Source: Ascarosepion bandense
Lineage: Eukaryota; Mollusca; Cephalopoda; Sepiida; Sepiidae
NCBI GenBank assembly: GCA_037127315.1
Contig: JBBBDQ010001276.1
Location: 480,001-544,000, forward strand
Reading direction: 5' to 3'
Length of the DNA: 64,000 nucleotides
Shown: in pieces, positions 1-10,988 of the stretch
Layout of the letters: each line of letters begins with the position of its first letter
Position numbering within the stretch: the first letter of the stretch is position 1
Program-made: the position numbers and the translations under genes
The notes under the pieces: generated by a model
Seen by the model: the letters and a program-made list of their open reading frames with translations, nothing else
Told to the model about the DNA's origin: nothing
The model's database searches: none

Positions 1-274
1 GAAACAATTTTGAGATACGTAGACCACGAAAAATTAATAAATCAACTAAAAACCTTATCAATTTTTCTTAACGGCCTCATTTCGTTAGGACGTCATTACT
101 TGGAAGCAATTAATGCTCTCTATTTAATTTAATATTTAGCACTTTATTTACAAAGACTGCTTGTCTTTAAGCATTATCTCCTGATACACGGGTCGACGGT
201 CTTTCTTTTTTTGTTACTGGCGAAACACGTCTTCGCTTAAAGTGGCTGATCAAAAATGCGTATATAATTTTTTT

Positions 275-275
275 T

Positions 276-322
<47 letters not shown>

Positions 323-389
323 AGCCTATTCATATCTATCTATCAGCCTATTCAAATCTATCTATCTCTATCTCAGCCTATTCATATCA

Positions 390-421
<32 letters not shown>

Positions 422-441
422 AGCCATTCAAATCCTATCAA

Positions 442-476
<35 letters not shown>

Positions 477-522
477 AGCCTATTCAAATCTATCTATCTA
501 TCTATCTATCTCAGCCTATTCA

Positions 523-554
<32 letters not shown>

Positions 555-565
555 AGCCTATTCAA

Positions 566-596
<31 letters not shown>

Positions 597-600
597 ATTC
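275..600. repeat. TATC tetranucleotide microsatellite
   Basis: Long runs of TATC are interrupted at irregular intervals by short AGCCTATTCA-like spacers, giving a two-level repeat. The open frame across it reads as low-complexity ISIYLSIY repeats and is not a gene. Flanking DNA up to 960 is AT-rich and shows nothing recognisable. Confidence 0.95.
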
Positions 601-958
601 TTTTTATCAATATATAAATTTTATTATATATGTATAATTTTTTATCGATATATATATGATTTTTTATCAATATTAGCAATATGGAAATACATATAGCATT
701 TTTTATCAAAATATCAAATTTTTCTTTTCTTATTTATTTGATTTTTTATTCTATCTTTTTCTTTTTCTTTCCCTTTATTTTTCTTTTTGTTTTATTTTAT
801 TTTTTATTTTTTAATTTCTTTGCAATCTATTTAAAAAGGAAAAGTAGACGAATTTTTCTCCAGTTTCTGAAAGGATTTTTCTGTTGCTGAGGTGATGTGT
901 TGTCCCCCGTGGGGATCTTCATATCGAAATGGCCATTCAACATCTTTGAATTAATCCT

Positions 959-962
<4 letters not shown>

Positions 963-1011
<49 letters not shown>
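963..1011. repeat. TA microsatellite
   Basis: Uninterrupted TA dinucleotides. Tracts like this recur roughly every 1-3 kb in the window, mostly at the edges of SINE-H and PLE-related pieces. Confidence 0.95.
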
Positions 1012-1015
<4 letters not shown>

Positions 1016-1257
1016 AACAAGAAGCGCGTAGAAACATATTTTAAAAAGTACCATACTTCTATTGATTGATGAGTGGCATTTTTTTATGATTTTAATGGTA
1101 ACCGGAGGTTTGCTGTTTACTGTAACTAGTTATCTCTAGTTACTAGAGATACTGTTTTAAATTCCCTTGCCAATAAAAAAATAAAAAATAATAATTTGCC
1201 GAAATTTACATATATAGATAGATAAAAATAATTAATACAAGAGTTAAAAATACCATT

Positions 1258-1412
1258 TTCCCTCCAGCTATTTAACCCATAACTGGAGGGAGAAGCGACG
1301 GATTAAAAATACCTTTGCCCGACGTTATTTGCGCGTAAGTGAATGCAACAAATTCGAACTTGGCTCTCAAATTTCTTGTTCCGAACGGATATCCACTGCC
1401 CACAACGCGCAT
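1258..1412 (-). mobile_element. SINE-A fragment (tRNA-derived SINE)
   Basis: The minus strand matches the 5' half of the SINE-A family: the tRNA-like head ending in a TTCGAATT-like B box, the conserved stretch before CTTACGCGC, and the TTATGGGTTAAAT block. The copy is diverged and stops before the 3' hairpin region. It lies directly beside a SINE-H 3' end. Confidence 0.7.
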
Positions 1413-1424
1413 TAGTCATTCACA

Positions 1425-1560
1425 ACAACCCGGTCAGTGTGGCTAGACATCCACTTCCTTCCATACATATTTCATCTACATACAAGACTGTTTCGCTGTA
1501 TCACAGCTCATCAGTGTGGCTAGACACATCCACTTGCTTATGGTCGGGAACGAAACTTGG
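1425..1560 (-). mobile_element. SINE-H 3' portion (hammerhead SINE)
   Basis: The minus strand carries the ribozyme end of SINE-H. A short segment containing TGTGGCTAGACA occurs twice (near 1437 and 1514), so the piece is partly duplicated. The tRNA-like head is not intact here. Confidence 0.65.
1476..1519 (-). ncRNA. Hammerhead ribozyme, SINE-H copy I
   Basis: Read on the minus strand: CCACA, then CUGAUGA, then stem II GCUGU-GAU-ACAGC, then GAAA, a short stem III from ACAGUCUUGU, cleavage triplet GUA, then UGUAG. Stem I (CCACA/UGUAG) has four pairs and one A/C mismatch. Core and stem II are perfect; stem III has only three good outer pairs. Type I topology (open at stem I). Confidence 0.7.
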
Positions 1561-1844
1561 TGTCAGTCGGAGTCGCTATTGCACACAATATGCACACAAT
1601 ATAATACACAATATATATATATGTACACAAAATATATACACACAATTACACAATAATATATTTACACTATATATATATATATATATATATATTGATGCAT
1701 GTTTCATTAAATAATATAGACATGTTTTGTCGATTTATTTTGTGTAATTTTTTTTTTACATAAAATAAATCGACAAAACTTGTCTATGTCGGCATGGCTG
1801 AAAAATAACGCGGTTCAACTAATTACACAAATTTCTTCAGAATG

Positions 1845-1884
<40 letters not shown>

Positions 1885-1885
1885 C

Positions 1886-2157
1886 TTGATATCAATCACT
1901 TTTTAAAATGTTTAAACAAATTATATGTACAAACTCTACAATCTACTGTACATTTTGTTAATATATATATATATATATATATATATTGATATCAATCACT
2001 TTTTAAAATGTTTAAACAAATTATATGTACAAACTCTACAATCTACTGTACATTTTGTTAATATATATATATATATATATATATATTGATATCAATCACT
2101 TTTTAAAATGTTTAAACAAATTATATGTACAAACTCTACAATCTACTGTACATTTTG

Positions 2158-2188
<31 letters not shown>

Positions 2189-2275
2189 CTTGATATCAAT
2201 CACTTTTTAAAATGTTTAAACAAATTATATGTACAAACTCTACAATCTACTCTACATTTTGTTTCGACATTGAAA
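1886..2275. repeat. Tandem array, about 100-bp unit, four copies
   Basis: Units begin with TTGATATCAATCAC at 1886, 1986, 2086 and 2190, so the periods are 100, 100 and 104. Each unit ends in a TA tract of varying length. The last unit runs into the hammerhead motif at 2250-2300, so the unit is probably an expanded piece of that element's flank. Confidence 0.9.
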
Positions 2276-2300
2276 AATAATGTCTCATCAGGTCGTTAAT
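2250..2300 (-). ncRNA. Hammerhead-like motif, left arm of palindrome
   Basis: The minus strand reads CUGAUGA, then stem II GACAUU/AAUGUC closing an AU-rich loop, then GAAAC. Stem III is shortened compared with the partner at 2376-2439. Both cores are perfect; stem I is weak. The motif faces outward from a palindrome whose other arm carries the partner ribozyme. Confidence 0.55.
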
Positions 2301-2375
2301 ATTGATGGCAATAAACGTTATTTTCGAAAAGAAAATTTTGTTTTAAAAAATAACGTTCATTACCTGACCATCATT

Positions 2376-2439
2376 AACTACCTGAAAAGACATTGTTCTT
2401 TCAATGTCGAAACAAAAATGTACAATTTTTGTAGTAGTT
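2376..2439 (+). ncRNA. Hammerhead ribozyme, right arm of palindrome
   Basis: Stem I is AACUAC/GUAGUU (6 pairs). The core is CUGAAAA, one change from CUGANGA. Stem II is GACAUU/AAUGUC, followed by GAAA. Stem III is ACAAAAAU/AUUUUUGU (8 pairs), with cleavage triplet GUA ending at 2433. Type I topology. The single core change (G8 to A) would be expected to weaken or abolish activity. Confidence 0.6.
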
Positions 2440-2459
2440 TGTAGTTTGTACAATGTTCT

Positions 2460-3825
2460 AAAGTAATAATTAATAATAAATATACATTATTCTTTATTAC
2501 AAGACTGATTAATCGAGTATAAAATTTATAGTGAAGGCCACTACTGCATTGACAAGAAATTGTTACACTAATTTTTTAGTAAAAGTACATTTTTATAATA
2601 TTTGATTAAAATTACATACAAAACAAATTAATATTTACAAATTTGAAAATTATGCTTCAAAACCGAAAATAAATACGAATTATTTAATTACATTCTACAA
2701 TGTAAAATATAAAATGAAACAGTTAAAATGACTTATAAATTGTGGTCGACATTAAGGCCTACGAACGATTTTCAAATGTTGCCGTGTCACATGTCTAGCT
2801 AAGCGGGACCTATTTCTCATACGAATTGGATTTGAGAGAAAAATTAAAATGTGTTAAAGGTCTTTAGTTTAGTGTATGCGATGTGTATACGACTAGAGAA
2901 CCTGTAATCACTTTGAGCAAGCATAAAAGTTTTCAAAAATGTAAAAAAAAAAAATATTAAAGTATTTTTTTGTGGGAATAAAAAACATGCAACAGTGAAG
3001 GCTTCGTTTTTTTTCTTCTACTTTTCGGCACAATGCCTTGCAAAAAAGGTTGACAATGACAAACTAGGTTAAAAAACAAATATTTACTTACAAAAACCTT
3101 GCCGATTAAAAAACAAAAAAGTAATTTTACCTTCAAGTCTGCAAAGCACAGGTCGTCGGGTGAGTATGGAGCTCATTCGATAAAAAAAAGCAAGGGTTTG
3201 CCCACTAGTTGGTTCGCTAATAATCAGCACCCGACAACGTGGCATATTCGTATTTGTGGCCTATGTAAGATAACCTATCCATTTCATGTTAATTTCTTAT
3301 TCTGTCCATATCTCTTATTCTGTTCACATCTATCTATCTATCTTGCTCACCCTTTCTCTCTCTCTCTCTCTCTCACGCACACACACATATATATATATAT
3401 ATAAAATTAACTACTTATGAGAGAATATGAAAAATACATGCGAATGAGGATACATGCACAGACGTTTATAAATGTGTTAAATGAACGCAGAAGACCTTCA
3501 TATACACAGTACACACTCATGATCACGACACTTCGATGTGGTATGGTTAGCAATTATTTTTACTAGAACCTGTTGCAACTGAGTTGCGAATTCAATATTC
3601 ATCGGGGCCCCTTACTTCCGGCCTTGTGCCACATCTGAGCGGCCATTAGGAAATCAACTCACTCTCGTATGTATTTCGTATGCAAGCAAAATACTAACTT
3701 ATAAGTGATATCTACACCCACGTGTAATACAAAAATACACACAGTTCGTATATTTTCAATACTGTGTCGTGTGTTAAATTTAAATATGCACATATTTGTA
3801 CACGTTTTTTTTTTGTTTTATTTTG
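2460..3825. other. AT-rich DNA with no recognisable gene
   Basis: No coding frame or repeat family recognised apart from a CT/CA/TA microsatellite near 3352-3403. A small GC-richer patch at 3600-3660 includes GGGGCCCC but has no identifiable match to the families seen elsewhere. Confidence 0.6.
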
Positions 3826-3921
3826 AAGACAAATTTCGATAAAATTAGAGACACTAAGCAGATATTTAAATTATTTAAATATCTGCTTAGTGTCTCTAAT
3901 TTTAGCGAAATTTGTCTTAAA
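3826..3921. repeat. Near-perfect palindrome, arms about 45 bp
   Basis: The left arm starts AAGACAAATTTCG and the right arm ends with its reverse complement CGAAATTTGTCTT. The arms differ at one visible position (A versus C near the outer quarter) and meet at an ATTTAAAT-rich centre with almost no spacer. No hammerhead core is present. A hairpin or MITE-like relic is possible. Confidence 0.85.
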
Positions 3922-4830
3922 TCGAAAAAGAAAACTTTTTTTTTTCTGTCAAAAAAAAAAACTGATTTCAGTTTTTTGTGAAATTATTTCAAAACGAAGG
4001 TTTGTTAACAAAACTTCCACAGGGACACAAGTTTTGAAATAGACATTAACTTACATGTTCTTCATACTTTGCTTCGTGCCAGTCTCGGGGGCTGCTTTGC
4101 GGGCACTTTTTCGTCGGTCCCGATGCCAAGGCAAAAGAAACTGTATTTCATTGTTTGCTCTTATTTCTTCCTGTGCCTCCGACCCCACTCTGAGCACTGG
4201 CTTATCAAGATCGGTGGAGGAATTTTTAAGAGTGTCGGCCTAAAAGTAGGAGTGGCTTGATCTGGGTAAGACTAGGTGGGAGAACCTGCAAAGGGGGCAG
4301 GAAGGTGCGTCAAGACTGAATGCTAAAAAAAAATTTGTTTGCTTTTCTGCAGTTTTATTTCTCGATATTTGCAAACAGAAACAGAGTTTTTACATCTGAT
4401 TACACCTGCAAGTATATACCTACATATGCACACTCACTTTCACATACACTGTACACGCATATATATTCTACACACGCAGATGAGATTTTATTTTATATAT
4501 ACGTATATACGTGTGTGTGTGTGTAGATTTGATGAAATTTGAGGAATAAAATAAACAACAAAATGATAAGGATATTGGCAATAAGGTTATATATATATAT
4601 TTATTTATTCAGATACTTTAATCCAAGCGGAAAAAGCAGGAAGGTAAATTCCAAAAACCCGATCCTAATTAATATTAAAAATTTTATTTTAATTTTATTT
4701 TAATATTAAAAAATGATACAGGAAGAGAGTTCCAGTTTCTGAAAGGATTTTTTTTATTGCTGAGGTGATGTGTTATCCCCCGTGGGAATTTTCAAATCGA
4801 AATGGTCATCCAACATCCCTGAATTAATCC

Positions 4831-4857
<27 letters not shown>

Positions 4858-4862
<5 letters not shown>

Positions 4863-4988
4863 AAGGAAAACTGAACACGTCATTTCAGTTATAAACCTTA
4901 GCTCATTTCAATGACTTTAATTAGCTCATATCATCAGACCTTATAATATATAGTTTATAACTGAAATGACGTGTTCAGTTTTCCTTTA
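4858..4988. repeat. Palindrome with a decayed hammerhead core
   Basis: Outer arms AAAGGAAAACTGAACACG and its inverse enclose about 50 bp. The minus strand holds CUGAUGA followed by an AUGAGCUAA segment and a later GAAAUGAG, similar to the better preserved copy at 6146-6210. A complete fold cannot be drawn here. TA tracts flank the left arm. Confidence 0.6.
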
Positions 4989-5101
4989 TAAACTTCATAT
5001 CGCTCTGGTTAATACCAATCTAGCTCTCTATATGGATTTACCTAATTTATATTAAGGAAATCTTGTTGGATTATCCTCACCGTTTACGGACTGACACCTA
5101 T

Positions 5102-5104
5102 ACT

Positions 5105-5166
<62 letters not shown>
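5102..5166. repeat. TA microsatellite
   Basis: TA repeats broken once by GTA, immediately upstream of a SINE-A copy. Confidence 0.9.
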
Positions 5167-5168
<2 letters not shown>

Positions 5169-5410
5169 CTGAGTTTAAATTCCAGTGTTGAATTCGTTGT
5201 CTTCGCTTACGCGCAAATACCCTTGGGGAAGATATTAATCCGTCTCTTCTCCCTCTAGCTATGGGTTAAATAGCAGGACAGATAGGGTTTTATAGCCTTG
5301 CTTAGCAACCAGTCTACTGCAGAAAGTAATGGCAACCAACTACGAGAAAATCTGCTGCTCTATCAGTCATATCTTTTTCGAGACATGATCGCTCAAGCGT
5401 GTATCATTAA
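5167..5410 (+). mobile_element. SINE-A copy, 5'-truncated
   Basis: Starts within the tRNA-like head (GAGTTTAAATTCC in place of the usual B box) and runs through the conserved body to the 3' hairpin and the AAGCGTGTATCA end. Diverged by roughly a tenth to a fifth from the best copies by eye. The head is cut at a TA tract. Confidence 0.8.
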
Positions 5411-5971
5411 AAATGACAGACAAGGTATTATGGTCAAGATTTTCATGTAATTTTTCATGTAGTCTTATGATTTTTTTTTCTTTTTGCGGACATAAATTAT
5501 ATAAAATGTTTTTGGAACATAAAATATGATCTCTATTCTACAAACATATATAACACTAAGTATATCCTGTTACATGTAAAATAAAATCTATCCTAGAAAA
5601 TGGCAAAAATTATAACCGAAAACTCTTGGATAAACAAAACAACTGAACAATTTTTAGAAAATTTATGTTCTCAACAAAAAAAAAAAATAAATAAATAAAA
5701 TAAAAAATTAAGAAAAATTACATAAGAAACTTAACCATAATACCGTCTGTCATTTTAATAATAAAACTTGCATGAATGTGAAATTGCTATCCAAATATAT
5801 ATATATATATATATATATAATTTTATGGTTTGCGCTATATTTATGTGTAAAAAAAACACTTAATATCAGAGAAAGGCCATAAGTGGACATTGAAGTCAAC
5901 ACCCAAAGGTGACAGTTTGTTTCATGCTTAAACACAGTTGTCATGTCTCTGTGTTGACTTCAATGTTCATT

Positions 5972-6045
<74 letters not shown>

Positions 6046-6145
6046 ACAGATATATAGGTATATATATATATCCAGTTCGTAAACGGTGAGGATAATCCAA
6101 CAACATTCAGGCAAAATTTTTTGTACCAAATGGAAGTTATATTGT

Positions 6146-6210
6146 AAGGTCTGATGAAATGAGCTAATTAGCTCATAGAAATAAACTATAGTTAAAGTTT
6201 ATAATCACTT
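6146..6210 (+). ncRNA. Hammerhead-like motif with long perfect stems II and III
   Basis: Core CUGAUGA at 6151-6157. Stem II AUGAGCUAA/UUAGCUCAU is perfectly self-complementary; the closing A/A position is unpaired. GAAA follows, then stem III AUAAACU/AGUUUAU (7 pairs) and cleavage triplet UAUA ending at 6203. Stem I has only about three pairs. The right flank shares GAAATGACGTGTT with the palindrome at 4858-4988. Confidence 0.55.
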
Positions 6211-6231
6211 GAAATGACGTGTTGAGTTTTC

Positions 6232-6274
<43 letters not shown>

Positions 6275-6293
6275 AATTCAGGTGATATGTTAA

Positions 6294-6353
6294 CATATCA
6301 ACTGAAGAGGAACAGTTCTGTTCCGAAACATGAAAATTTTTGTGTAGCGATAT
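6294..6353 (+). ncRNA. Hammerhead ribozyme
   Basis: CUGAAGA (6302-6308), stem II GGAACAG/CUGUUCC (7 perfect pairs), GAAA (6325-6328), stem III ACAUGAA/UUUGUGU with wobble pairs, triplet GUA ending 6346. Stem I pairs GAUAU with AUAUC but has two unpaired positions next to the core. Related to the intact copy at 23662-23720, where those positions pair. Confidence 0.7.
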
Positions 6354-6481
6354 TATGCTTTTAAAACCATTGTAATAACAAAACTACAATATTAAGCTCT
6401 ACTCTGTATCGAGCACTCTTTTTTATAAAAGTAAATGCTTAAACAGTGGGTTTTTAATCTACGTGTTCTTTCACTTTTCTG

Positions 6482-6598
<117 letters not shown>

Positions 6599-6639
6599 AT
6601 AAATATATATAAATTTAGGAAAGAATATTAAAAAGTTTT

Positions 6640-6735
6640 GAATTTAAAAATGTATTTTTGGACAGTATTTGTTTATTTTTATTATTCTATTTTATATTTC
6701 AGACCGCCCTCGGTCCTTCATCAAAAACAAGTGAT
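6640..6735 (-). mobile_element. PLE-linked repeat with hammerhead-like core
   Basis: The minus strand contains UGAUGA, then stem II AGGACCG/CGGUCU with one bulge, then GAAA. The same sequence block occurs at 56590-56770 (+) and 28907-29050 (-), always with an adjoining ATTTATTTCTATTTT-like arm. Cleavage-site nucleotides are not clear, so this is a hammerhead-like relic rather than a predicted active ribozyme. Confidence 0.5.
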
Positions 6736-6839
6736 TTTTAAATTTGAATTAGAAACGTATTTCGCGAGAGCGTCTGTGAATTTTCTGTTTACATCACGTG
6801 ACGCGTCTGTGGAGAGAGTTTGTTTTACATCAAGTGATG

Positions 6840-6841
<2 letters not shown>

Positions 6842-6889
<48 letters not shown>
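6842..6889. repeat. TA microsatellite
   Basis: Uninterrupted TA tract. The reading frame crossing it is low-complexity YIYIYI. Confidence 0.9.
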
Positions 6890-6891
<2 letters not shown>

Positions 6892-7079
6892 GCATTGATG
6901 TACTTAAAATTATATAATACTATGTATATAAAAACAATTTTTATAAAAAAAAATACTCATTAGGCAGGTAAAGTAATAATTATTGCACAAAAATAATCAG
7001 AGTTCGTGATACTTATCGAAGATCAACTAAGAGTTTCTAAGAGTTTTGATATGCTTTGTTCTTCAGGAGTCACTAGTAA

Positions 7080-7450
7080 CATACGCAGATAATTAATTAA
7101 GCTGTTACTCCCCCCTACCTGCCACTACTAACTCAAGGGCCAAGCCACATACCTCCTACTAGCTAAGAAAAAATTACTACCAAATTTCCGTTAGCTTAAC
7201 CATAAAAAAAAAAAGCACACAAGAGAAAAAAAATTAAAATTTCGAAATTTAAATACCAGAATATTCTTCCAATTAGTCACAATAAGGTCTTTTTAAAAGC
7301 TTTGGCTAAGCAGTTATTTCCCCCACTACCTACCACTACTAACTCAAGTGTCAAGCCGCATACATCCCACAACCCAAGAAGAAATTACTACTAAAATTCC
7401 GTTAGCTTAACCCTATAAAAACAATTATCTCCCGGCCCCTTCTTTACAAG
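7080..7450. repeat. Imperfect duplicated segment
   Basis: A block with CTACCACTACTAACTCAAG followed by a run ending TTCCGTTAGCTTAACC occurs twice, near 7118-7205 and 7325-7415. It is an imperfect direct repeat with a period of about 210 bp. No coding potential seen. Confidence 0.7.
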
Positions 7451-7565
7451 AGCAAACCTTTGGGCATAGAATTTTTCCACATTCTTTGTTAATATGGCGC
7501 TGAGAATGCATGTCTTAAAATTGACATGTTGAAAATGGCTATTTCTTCTCTATGCCTTATCTGAA

Positions 7566-7567
<2 letters not shown>

Positions 7568-7616
<49 letters not shown>

Positions 7617-7794
7617 ATTTTTTTTCAAAATTCCCAAAAATTATCTTAATTTATATTGGATCTGTAATTTTAAAATTTAATTACATTGAGCTCTCCTTCT
7701 GTATTATTTTTTTAATATTAAATTTTTTTAATATTAATTAGGATCAGGTTCTTGGAATTTACCTTCTTACTTTTCCGTTTCGGATTAAAGTAAT

Positions 7795-7882
<88 letters not shown>
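7568..7882. repeat. TA and AAT microsatellites around AT-rich DNA
   Basis: TA tract at 7568-7610, then AT-rich sequence, then an AATn tract at 7798-7832 passing into a second TA tract to 7882. Confidence 0.9.
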
Positions 7883-7883
<1 letters not shown>

Positions 7884-7920
7884 AAAAAATTAAGGCAGAC
7901 ACGTTATTTCATGGTAAATC

Positions 7921-7960
7921 GGAAGTAAGGCCTATTTCAAGCGAACCATCATCAGCTTCC
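7921..7960 (-). ncRNA. Compact hammerhead ribozyme
   Basis: Minus strand: GGAAG, CUGAUGA, a tiny stem II around a UUCG loop, GAAA, self-complementary stem III segment UAGGCCUU, A, then CUUCC. Stem I GGAAG/CUUCC is 5 perfect pairs. The homologous plus-strand copy at 59963-60004 keeps the same stem I and core. Stem II is only 2-3 pairs, the weakest part of the model. Confidence 0.65.
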
Positions 7961-8183
7961 GTCTTTATTGTACAGAAGATTTTACACGAATGAAATTCAC
8001 AAAGATCCCCTCACCCCCCCAAATGGAATAAAAATAAAGATCGCTCCCTTTAAAAGCATTAATAAGCATATATATACGCAACATATAATCAATGAGCACG
8101 CGTAAGGGCGGAAGTCAAAGATACATTATGCGAGTCAGTTAGACTGCTGACACGTAGATTTGAAAAGTCAAGAAAGGGGTTTA

Positions 8184-8185
<2 letters not shown>

Positions 8186-8241
<56 letters not shown>
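8186..8241. repeat. GA microsatellite
   Basis: Uninterrupted GA dinucleotides, followed by purine-rich AAGAAGAAAG-like DNA to about 8300. Confidence 0.95.
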
Positions 8242-8245
<4 letters not shown>

Positions 8246-9070
8246 TTAAAACGTAAACGAAAAGGAAAAGAAGAAGAAAGAAAAGAGGAATAAATTTAAA
8301 TTAGAAAAAAAAAGATGAGAGGAGAAAATCAAAATTAAAAATTAAAAAATAAATATTATATATTAACGGTGAAAGGATAAGAAATTAGAGTTTGAAAAAA
8401 TTAAGTAAATTAAAACTATTTAAGAGATAGTAGTTAATCAATCCTTCACACCACTATATAAAGAAAATTGTACTAATTATACAGCCAACAATACAAATAA
8501 AATACAATATAAAGTTTAAAAAATTAACTTAAAAATAAACCTAATTATTCTATTTAAATTTAGTTGTTTAAACTCAATTATTATTAATAATTATTTAATT
8601 TATTTAAACTTAAGAGCTCGACCTGGCATTATGCAAGGTCTACGGAAAATTTTTTGCTTGAGTTTACAGGCTCAAAGTTCCCACATTAAATAATCAACCT
8701 TGTATCACATCCAGCCTCATTGGGAAAGTTTCTGGTAAATACGCGTTCTGAGAGAGTGTTTATTAAAGTAGCATTGGAAGCAGATGAGACATAATATTAT
8801 AACTGTTAGTAGTTACTTATAACAGTTAACAATCAATTCAGTGGTTAATTTCTCATTTCTCTAAATAACAGATGTTTGTTCTATAATACTGTTGAGGCAT
8901 TTCTTTCCCACTACTATAAAAATACTTTCTGTTTAAATAAGCATTGGATCTTAAAAATAGTTTTATTGAAGGTTACATTAAATAATTAATATTAAAAAAA
9001 TATTTTAATTTTAACAAAATTCTTTGTGCAAAAGTCAAAAGACTTCAATACCTATGTCCAAATGTTAAAA
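8242..9070. other. AT-rich DNA with no recognisable feature
   Basis: Low-complexity AT-rich sequence with many short poly-A and poly-T runs. No repeat family, palindrome or coding frame recognised. Confidence 0.5.
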
Positions 9071-9074
9071 AAAA

Positions 9075-9840
9075 AAACCCACATATGTAACTAAGCCATG
9101 GCTCAAATGGAATGACTATATTGAATCCATTGCCAAATCTGCTGCTATGAAAGTGGGCTCCCTGTGCAGGGCCCGGAAATTTTTCCCACCTGAATCTATT
9201 CTGCACATATACAAATCTACCATCCGCCCGTGTATTGAATATTGCTGCCATATCTGGTCGGGTGCCCCTGCTGCTCTCCTTGGGCTTCTTGACAAAATAC
9301 AAAGGAGGATCTGTAACGTGGTTGATACTGACTTGGCAGACCAGCTGCAGCCGCTCTCACACCGGCGTGATGTGGCTTCCCTGTGCCTCTTCTACAAGTA
9401 CTTTCATGGCTTCTGCTCCGATGAGCTTAGATCGCTGGTGCCGCCTAAGCACGAATTTACACGTGATACTAGATTAGCAACTAGGTCCCACCCTTTTACA
9501 GTTAAACAAATAAGATGTAACCGTAAATTCTACTCCAACAGCTTCTTTTCTCGCGCTTCCCGCCTGTGGAACTCCCTTCCACAACTCTGCTTTCCCGACA
9601 GTTACAATCTCCAGGTGTTTAAATGTAGGGTCAATAGACACCTCCTATCACATTAACTCTCCACTATTCTCACAACACTCTCATCTACCCAACCCTCATT
9701 CTCGGTATCCTTACTCGCCTATCACCCACCCTCTGTCATTTCCTATATCTAACCAGCCTTTCTCCACTCTACGTAGCCCCCTGCACAGTAGTGGCAGTGA
9801 CATGCCTTGCTCGGGGTGAAACGCTTATAAAAAAAAAATA
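9075..9840 (+). pseudogene. LINE-J fragment: C-terminal part of a non-LTR reverse transcriptase plus 3' end
   Basis: A 5'-truncated non-LTR retrotransposon. The frame is open from about 9090 to 9656 and encodes the region after the RT catalytic core. Recognisable parts are WLKWNDYI near the start, RPCIEYCCHIWSGAP, LSHRRDVASLCLFYKY, RLWNSLP and a final NRHLLSH. This pattern is typical of the ORF2 tail of Jockey/CR1-like LINEs; the exact clade is not certain. A 3' untranslated region follows, ending in the family tail TTGCTCGGGGTGAAA and an A-rich end. It is the longest uninterrupted copy of at least nine LINE-J fragments here. The RT active site and endonuclease are absent. Confidence 0.8.
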
Positions 9841-10068
9841 AAAAATATTTACAATTAGAAATATATCCTGAAAATTTTGCCAACATTAGTTGGTTAATAC
9901 CAATTTTATTGTGAAAAGATTGATTTTTGTAAGAAAATTTGACAGCATGGATATTCCAAGTAGACATTAAAGCTTTAACATTGTATTTCAGTAGGAAACA
10001 TTATCAAGTCATATTTCTCATGGATCAAATTTTTCATGCTTACAGCCATAAGATCAGTGAATGCCTAA

Positions 10069-10425
10069 TTGGAGTAGATAGACTAAACTATCGCCCGGTT
10101 CACACTCCACCCACGTCTATTGAACAGGTGAAGAGGCTCATCCCTTGTTCCCTGTTTAGGATGTGGTTTCCGGCTTTCTCCTTTCCAATCTTTTTACTCT
10201 TTTCTTTTTTCTTTTTTTTTTTTCAATTGGAGTAGATAGACTAAACTATCGCCCGGTTCACACTCCACCCACGTCTATTGAACAGGTGAAGAGGCTCATC
10301 CCTTGTTCCCTGTTTAGGATATGGTTTCTGGCTTTCTCTTTTCCAATCTTTTCACTCTTACGTAGCCCCCTGCGCTTCAGTGGTGTTACCACCTTGCTCG
10401 GGGTGATATGATTGATTTAAAAAAA
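10069..10425 (+). mobile_element. Duplicated LINE-tailed repeat
   Basis: A 159-bp unit beginning TTGGAGTAGATAGACTAAAC occurs at 10069 and again at 10228, separated by a polypyrimidine run. Only the second unit is followed by the LINE-J tail (GTAGCCCCCTGCGC...TTGCTCGGGGTGAT and an A run). This could be a SINE borrowing the LINE-J 3' end, or a LINE variant with a duplicated UTR. Confidence 0.65.
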
Positions 10426-10681
10426 AAATATCAGTTGGGTAGGACATCGGATTACGCGACCATGGTTTCGACATTTATCAATGCAAGCCGAAAGAATCGA
10501 AATCATGGAATCGTAATCGGATGACCTTTCCAACTTAAGTTTCTAAAAGTCTTACATGATAAAGATTCATCTTCATTCAAACATGTATTGGGCACTTTCT
10601 AATAAAACTGTTTACTGATTTAATTTAAGTCTAATTTAAATCTGACCTATAACTGTTTAGTATATGTAAACTTATCACTAT

Positions 10682-10988
10682 CAGTCAGTTAAGTGTCATA
10701 CGTGATACACGCTTGGGCGATCATGTCTCGAAAGAGACATGACTGACTGGGCAGAAGATTATCCCGCAGTAGGTTGCCATTGCTTTCTGCGGTAGACTGG
10801 TTGCCGACTAAGGCTATAGAACCCAATCTGTCCTGCTATTTAATCCATAACTGGAAGGAAGAGACGGATTAATACCTTTCCCAAGGGTATTTGCGCGTAA
10901 GTGAATTCAATGGATTCAACTGGAATTCGAACTCGGCTCCCCGGTCTCTCGTTCCGAGCCGATATCCACTGTACCACAACGCACATCC
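10682..10988 (-). mobile_element. SINE-A, near full length
   Basis: On the minus strand it runs from the tRNA-like head (GGATGTGCGTTGTGG) to the terminal CACTTAACTGACTGA. The head has an A-box-like segment and a GAGTTCGAATTCC B box, so an internal RNA polymerase III promoter is expected. Near the 3' end, CATGTCTC/GAGACATG forms an 8-bp hairpin with a 4-base loop. About 305 bp. Confidence 0.85.

Noticed and set aside
242..637. 131-residue frame
   Set aside because: Translated TATC microsatellite.
10455..10500. Hammerhead-like GTTTCGACATT on the minus strand
   Set aside because: GAAAC and a small stem II-like hairpin are present, but there is no CUGANGA and no stem I or stem III pairing.
10700..10760. 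SINE-A 3' hairpin as a hammerhead
   Set aside because: CATGTCTC/GAGACATG with TTTC loop contains GAAAG on one strand, but no CUGANGA core or other helices.
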